This document shows positions 13,414 to 17,283 of a stretch of 17,283 nt of DNA, piece by piece; position 1 is the first letter of the stretch; every line of letters starts with the position of its first letter. Source of the DNA: Chloroflexota bacterium (lineage in GTDB: Bacteria > Chloroflexota > Dehalococcoidia > JACQGW01). Made by a program: the position numbers and the translations under genes. Below the pieces are notes generated by a model. The model saw only the letters and a list, made by a program, of their open reading frames with translations, was not told where the DNA came from and did no database searches. The stretch lies in NCBI GenBank assembly GCA_016199325.1, contig JACQGW010000372.1, positions 1 through 17,283 on the forward strand. The letters are read 5' to 3'.

Positions 13414-13595
13414 AGGGGCGGTGGCCCTCATGGCGACAACCTGCGGAAGCACGGCCTGTGCCAGGCAGGGGTGGCATGGCCTGTGCATATGGCATGATGA
13501 GAAACTTGCCATCGGCGGTGGCGAGGGAGTGCGGCGGGATGCCATCACCGCCACCTACCGGTCGGCTCCTGTCTGGCAAAGGAGAGAAGGTCTTG

Positions 13596-13724
13596 ATGCT
13601 TCTGGCGACGCTCCTGGTCTGGCTGGCGGTCCTAGCGATGGCGGTGCGGCGGTGGCGCCGGCCCAGTCTCGCCCTCGCGGCGCGACCTGTCCCCGTTCCG
13701 GTAGTTCCCCGTCGGGTCCGGTAG
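13596..13724 (+). CDS. Possible 42-residue single-helix membrane protein
   Basis: The ATG is preceded by AAGGAGAGAAGG, with GAAGG 5 nt from the start. The peptide begins with a hydrophobic segment (MLLATLLVWLAVLAMAV) followed by a basic, Pro/Val-rich tail (RRWRRPS, then PVPVPVVPRRVR). This fits a small N-out, C-in membrane protein. It lies between the cellulase and nfi, pointing towards nfi and ending 68 bp before it. No family is recognised. The strong ribosome binding site and a clear membrane helix favour a real gene, but length alone cannot prove it. Confidence 0.45.
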   Translation: MLLATLLVWLAVLAMAVRRWRRPSLALAARPVPVPVVPRRVR

Positions 13725-13740
13725 GACGCCCGACTGCTCG

Positions 13741-13770
13741 TTGCGGCGCCGGGAAACGGGGCCGTATAAT
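13741..13770 (+). promoter_or_regulatory. Promoter before nfi-prfB-protease
   Basis: A perfect -10 TATAAT (13765-13770) is preceded, after 18 nt, by TTGCGG (13741-13746), which keeps the important TTG of the -35 box. Transcription would begin near 13777, leaving only about 16 nt before the proposed nfi TTG start, so translation may begin with little or no leader. Confidence 0.6.
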
Positions 13771-13792
13771 ATCTCCCGTCAGAAAGTGACGG

Positions 13793-14479
13793 TTGGTCGT
13801 GGTGCGCGTTCGAGACCTCCATCGCTGGACGCTGGCGCCGGCCGAGGCGATCGAGATCCAGCACCGCCTGGCGGCGCAGGTCATTCGGCAGAACGAGACG
13901 GGGCCGGTTCGCCACGTGGCCGGCGCCGACGTCGCGGCGGGCCGTGCCGGGCAAGCCGGCCGTGGTGCGGTCGTGCTCCTGTCGTTCCCGGCGCTCGAAA
14001 TAGCGGACGTGTATACCGCAGAGCAGCCGCTGTCGATGCCCTACGTCCCCGGATTGCTGGCGTTTCGGGAGCTCCCGGCGCTGCTGGCGGCGTTCACCGG
14101 CCTGGCGACCACGCCGGACCTGGTGATGGTCGACGGCCACGGCATCGCCCACCCACGGCGGCTCGGCATCGCCGCCCACCTCGGCCTGTTGCTCGATCTG
14201 CCGACCATCGGCTGCGCCAAGTCGATCCTGGTCGGCCGGACGGCCGGCGAGCCCGGGCCGAACGCCGGCGACTGGGTGCCGCTGGTCGACCGGGGCGAGG
14301 TCGTCGGCGCCGCCCTGCGGACGAGAGTCGGCGTCCGGCCTGTCTACGTCTCGATCGGCCATCGCGTCGACCTGCCGGCGGCCATCGCCTGGGTCCTCCG
14401 GTGCGGCCGCGGCTACCGGCTGCCCGAGCCGACTCGGCTGGCCGACCGGGCTGCCGGCGGGACGCTGATCCCGACCTGA
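13793..14479 (+). CDS. nfi: Endonuclease V
   Basis: The 228-residue product closely matches endonuclease V, which cuts DNA (or RNA) at the second bond 3' of deaminated bases such as inosine, starting alternative excision repair. The catalytic metal ligands are present: Asp46 (VAGADVAAG), Glu93 (MPYVPGLLAFRELPAL) and Asp114 (LVMVDGHGIAHPRR). The wedge motif PYVPG and the C-terminal GYRLPEPTR are conserved. The length is normal (E. coli 223). The start is uncertain: TTG at 13793 or GTG at 13799, neither with a clear Shine-Dalgarno sequence; a consensus TATAAT lies 23 bp before the TTG. It begins a plus-strand run in which prfB follows after 33 bp. Confidence 0.95.
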   Translation: MVVVRVRDLHRWTLAPAEAIEIQHRLAAQVIRQNETGPVRHVAGADVAAGRAGQAGRGAVVLLSFPALEIADVYTAEQPLSMPYVPGLLAFRELPALLAAFTGLATTPDLVMVDGHGIAHPRRLGIAAHLGLLLDLPTIGCAKSILVGRTAGEPGPNAGDWVPLVDRGEVVGAALRTRVGVRPVYVSIGHRVDLPAAIAWVLRCGRGYRLPEPTRLADRAAGGTLIPT

Positions 14480-14512
14480 CCCGAACCAAACTAGACGAGG
14501 CAAGCAGAAGCA

Positions 14513-15629
14513 ATGGACGTTCAAGACCTTGGGGCTCGCCTGGCCGAGCAACGGGACCGCATTCAGACCCTCCTGGAGCGTCTTTGACATCGCCGGCAAG
14601 GCGAAAGCGGCCGCGGCCCTCGAAGAGCAGGCCGCGGAGCCCGATCTCTGGGCCGACCCCGAGGCCGCGCAGCGGGTCATGCGCGACCTGACGCTCCTCC
14701 GCCAGCAGGTCGATACCTGGCAGGGCATGGCGCAGCAGAGCGCCGATCTGATCGGCCTGCTCGAGCTGGCCGTCGCCGAGGACGACCCCCAGATGATCGC
14801 GGACGTCGCCGCCGACGCCGAGCGGCTGGGCAGGGAGCTGGGTCGCGTCGAGTTCCAGGTCATGCTTGGCGGCCCATACGACGCCAGGGACGCGCTGCTC
14901 GCCATCCACGCGCGCGCCGGCGGGACCGAGTCCCAGGACTGGACGGAGATGCTCCTCCGGATGTATCTCCGCTGGGCCGAGCGCCGGGGCTACAAGGCCG
15001 AGGTCCTGGACCTCACCCCGGGCGAGGAGGCCGGGATCAAGAGCGTGACGGTCGGCATTGCCGGTTCCTACGCCTACGGCTATCTCAAGGCCGAGCGCGG
15101 CACCCACCGCCTGGTCCGGCTGTCGCCCTTCGACGCCCAGCACCGCCGCCATACCTCCTTCGCGCTTATCGAGGTCATGCCGGACGTCGAGGACGCGCCG
15201 GAGGTGACCATCAACCCGGAGGAGATCGAGATCGACGTCTTCCGATCGAGCGGCGCCGGCGGCCAGAACGTCCAGAAGACGAGCACCGCCGTCCGGATCA
15301 CGCACCTGCCCACCGGCCTCGTCGTCACCTGCCAGAACGAGCGGTCGCAGGTCCAGAACAAGGAGACGGCGCTCAAGATCCTCCGCGCCCGCCTGATGGA
15401 GATCGAGATCGAGAAGCGTGAGGCCGAGCAGGCAAAGCTGAAGGGCCAGCACGTTCCCGAGAGCTGGGGAACGCAGATCCGGAGCTACGTCCTCCATCCG
15501 TACAACCTCGTCAAGGACCATCGGACCGGATATGAGACGAGCGATACGACGCGCGTCCTCGAGGGCGAGATCGACGACTTCGTCCAGGCCTACCTCCGCT
15601 CGGTCGCCGGCCAGGGAGCACCATCATGA
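14513..15629 (+). CDS. prfB: Peptide chain release factor 2, with programmed +1 frameshift
   Basis: Translation begins at the ATG and runs 24 codons to CTT-TGA (14582-14587), where the ribosome must slip +1 to read GAC and continue to 15629. The joined product is 371 residues, normal for RF2 (E. coli 365). RF2 recognises UGA and UAA and releases the finished peptide. The UGA-reading tripeptide Ser194-Pro195-Phe196 (RLSPFDAQHRRH) and the catalytic Gly239-Gly240-Gln241 (SSGAGGQNVQK) are both present. The in-frame UGA makes synthesis autoregulated: low RF2 means slow termination and more shifting. A downstream open frame starting near 14529 gives a false N-terminus (MGLAWPSNG). The gene follows nfi by 33 bp and overlaps the protease gene by 4 bp (ATGA). 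Confidence 0.96.
14575..14588 (+). promoter_or_regulatory. prfB programmed +1 frameshift signal
   Basis: The site reads GGAG-CGT-CTT-TGA-C. CTT in the P site can slip to TTT, the UGA is followed by C (a weak termination context), and the GGAG lies 3 nt before CTT. This is the same spacing as the stimulatory internal Shine-Dalgarno sequence of E. coli prfB. Confidence 0.93.
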
Positions 15630-17017
15630 TCATCCAACGCTTGACCCTCATCCTGCTGGTCCTGGCGCTTGCCCTGGCCGGCGCCGGCGCCGTCCCTCCG
15701 GCCGGCGCCGAGGGCGAGATCACCGTCGTTTCCAGCAACCAGCAGATCGACTTCCCCAACGAGATCCTCTTCACGCTCAAGGCGCGCAGCCAGCGGCCCA
15801 TCACGAAAATCACCCTGAACTACGCGCTCGGCCGGGGCAAGAGCACCGCCTACGGCTACCCGAGCTTCCAGCCCGGCACCGACGTGCTCGCCGACTTCTC
15901 GCTGAAGACGGGCGGTGGCAAGCATCTGCCGCCCTTCGCCAACGTCCGCTTCTCCTACACCGTCGAGGACGACCAGGGGCGGCAGTTCACGACCCCGTCC
16001 CAGGTGATCCTCTATGAAGACAGCCGGTTCACCTGGTCCAAGCTCGGCCGCGGCCTCGCCACCGTCTACTACTACGGCAACGCGCGCGCCCAGGCCGAGC
16101 GCGTGCTGCAGACGGCGCTCTCCACGCTCGACCGGATGAGCAAGCAGGCAGGGGTCACCGCCGAGGATCCAGTGCGGGTGGTGCTCTACAACACGAAGGA
16201 GGACATGGACCGGGCCATCCCCTTCGTCAGCCAGACGACCCGGCGGGAGCTCATCACGCTCGGCCAGGCGTTCAACGACTACGACGTCGTCCTCGTCCTG
16301 GGCCGCGGCGACGCGGGCGAGGTCATCGCCGTGACCGCCCACGAGCTGACGCACCTGATCACCCACCAGGCGACCGATAGCCCGTTCGTCGACCTGCCCG
16401 CCTGGTTCAACGAGGGCCTCTCGGTCTACGGCGAGAGCTCGCTCGGCAGCGGCCACGGCTACGAGGGAGCGCTCCAGCAGGCCATCGACCAGAACCGGGT
16501 GCCGCCGCTCCGCTGGCAGGCGGACCTCCCCGGCAAGCCGCAGGACACCATCCTGCTCTACGGCGTCGGCCACAGCGTCGTCCGCTACCTGATCGACCGG
16601 CACGGCCCCGAGAAGATGCGGGCGTTCCTGGCGACGATGAAATCCGGCAAGGCGTTCGAGGCCGCCCTCCAGCAGACCTACGGCTTCGACCTGAACACGC
16701 TCGACAACGACTGGCGCCAATCGATCGGGCTGAAGCCGCTGCCGACCCCCGCCGCGAGCGGTGCCCGCGGGCCACAGGCCGTGCCGACGCTCGTCCCCTT
16801 CGGCGCCCAGACGCCCGCCGGCCAGCCCGCTCCCGCCGCCTCAGTGCCCAGTGCCGCCGTGCCGGCCGCGAGCCCGCAGCCGCCGACCGCGCCAGCCGTC
16901 ACGCCCGAAGCGTCCGCCTGGACGCCCTCGCCGCTGCTCATCGCCGCCGGCGGCCTCGTCGCGCTCTTCCTCGTCATCGGTGTCGTCGCCAGCATCGCCG
17001 CCCGCCGGGGTGGCTAG
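15626..17017 (+). CDS. Membrane-anchored peptidase MA-like zinc metalloprotease
   Basis: The 463-residue product has an N-terminal signal peptide (cleavage near Ala-Glu at 28-29), a beta-rich domain (about 30-135) and a gluzincin-type peptidase domain (about 140-365). A Pro/Ala-rich linker (about 370-430) and a C-terminal membrane helix (about 434-458) ending in ARRGG follow. The zinc site is visible as His239-Glu240-x-x-His243 (VTAHELTHLITH), with the third ligand likely Glu263 in LPAWFNEGLSVY. This is the usual peptidase-MA pattern in exported proteins of unknown substrate. It should face outside the cytoplasm, tethered at its C-terminus. The ATG overlaps the prfB stop (ATGA) and has AGGGAG 7 nt upstream, indicating translational coupling to prfB, with no obvious functional reason. 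Confidence 0.9.
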   Translation: MIIQRLTLILLVLALALAGAGAVPPAGAEGEITVVSSNQQIDFPNEILFTLKARSQRPITKITLNYALGRGKSTAYGYPSFQPGTDVLADFSLKTGGGKHLPPFANVRFSYTVEDDQGRQFTTPSQVILYEDSRFTWSKLGRGLATVYYYGNARAQAERVLQTALSTLDRMSKQAGVTAEDPVRVVLYNTKEDMDRAIPFVSQTTRRELITLGQAFNDYDVVLVLGRGDAGEVIAVTAHELTHLITHQATDSPFVDLPAWFNEGLSVYGESSLGSGHGYEGALQQAIDQNRVPPLRWQADLPGKPQDTILLYGVGHSVVRYLIDRHGPEKMRAFLATMKSGKAFEAALQQTYGFDLNTLDNDWRQSIGLKPLPTPAASGARGPQAVPTLVPFGAQTPAGQPAPAASVPSAAVPAASPQPPTAPAVTPEASAWTPSPLLIAAGGLVALFLVIGVVASIAARRGG

Positions 17018-17053
17018 CTCCCCCCGTCCCCCTCTCGGTGGACGGAGTAGCCC

Positions 17054-17283
17054 TCATACCACGCCGTCATCTCGCAGCGAGGCGATCTCTTCCTCGGAGT
17101 ACCCGAGATCGCGCAGGACCTCGTCGGGGGGGGCGTCGCCAATTTGCGCCAGGCAACCGTTGTTGGGGCGGCTCGGGAGCCGCCCGCCCGGTACGAGAAC
17201 CGCCCGCTCGGTTCGCGAACCATCCGTCGCTCCTCGGATGGCAGAGACGCTTCCCTTCGCCAGGGCTGCGACAGCGCAACGTC
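17054..17283 (-). pseudogene. C-terminal tail of a CoA-transferase-like gene, probably interrupted
   Basis: One minus-strand frame is open from the window edge to TGA (17054-17056). Its last 24 or so residues (DEVLRDLGYSEEEIASLRDD, then GVV) are what I would expect at the C-terminus of a CaiB/BaiF-type CoA-transferase. The preceding part does not look like that family. It passes through a perfect palindrome (17166-17185) and a low-complexity stretch (RAVLVPGGRLPSRPNNG), suggesting a repeat element has replaced or displaced the upstream coding sequence. A tract of eight C residues near 17126 could also hide a frameshift. The gene may alternatively be intact beyond the window with an unusual insert. 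It converges with the protease gene, 36 bp apart. Confidence 0.35.
17166..17185. repeat. Perfect GC-rich palindrome
   Basis: GGGCGGCTC (17166-17174) pairs perfectly with GAGCCGCCC (17177-17185) around two bases. It resembles the short dispersed hairpins of GC-rich genomes. It sits within the degraded frame at the right edge and about 150 bp after the protease gene. Confidence 0.7.

Noticed and set aside
13385..14905. 506-codon minus-strand open frame
   Set aside because: It lies antisense to endonuclease V and the start of prfB, whose motifs are unmistakable; the frame is open because of the GC-biased codons opposite it.
15590..16720. 376-codon minus-strand open frame
   Set aside because: It is antisense to the HExxH protease, has no domain-like pattern and is explained by third-position G+C bias.

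Overview
The window is high-G+C bacterial chromosomal DNA, densely packed with housekeeping and stress genes on both strands and spaced by repeat-rich intergenic DNA. Many starts are GTG or TTG, several with clear Shine-Dalgarno sequences. The gene mix (lipoprotein cupredoxins, a DUF5343 protein, a GH5 cellulase with a CBM3-like tail, a peptidase-MA-type membrane-anchored protease) and the short palindromic intergenic repeats would fit Chloroflexota or a neighbouring high-G+C lineage. That placement is inference from general knowledge and is not proven here.

Layout. 1-1.45 kb (minus): a visibly less GC-rich three-gene cluster with two lipoprotein cupredoxins and a small integral membrane protein. 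1.45-2.24 kb: a hairpin-rich stretch and a decayed membrane-protein gene. 2.24-3.86 kb (minus): a ParA ATPase, an overlapping ribbon-helix-helix protein and a CPDC thioredoxin, read from a good sigma-70-type promoter. 4.2-6.6 kb: a protein with a MerR-type HTH at one end and a Cro/CI-type HTH at the other (plus), a stand-alone receiver domain (minus), and a DUF5343 gene (minus) with a promoter and a palindrome at its likely transcription start. 6.6-7.74 kb: about 1.1 kb with no convincing gene but several perfect hairpins, many built on the core GGACTG/CAGTCC. 7.74-10.87 kb (minus): tRNA-Gln(TTG), then glmU, then a CNNM/CorC-type transporter. A rho-independent terminator lies just before the glmU ribosome binding site. 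10.9-13.4 kb: dispersed repeats, a GlsB/YeaQ-type small membrane protein and a GH5 cellulase (minus). 13.6-17.0 kb (plus): a small membrane ORF, endonuclease V (nfi), prfB with its programmed +1 frameshift site, and a membrane-anchored metalloprotease overlapping prfB by 4 bp. The right edge holds what looks like the C-terminal tail of a CoA-transferase-like gene (minus), apparently interrupted by a palindromic repeat.

I found no CRISPR array, transposase, rRNA or phage module. The points most worth following up are the tRNA-Gln/terminator/glmU arrangement, the GGACTG hairpin cluster, the two-ended DNA-binding protein, the second cupredoxin that lacks its axial methionine, and the dispersed CCAAGACGCCAAG-type repeat family (three copies in this window).
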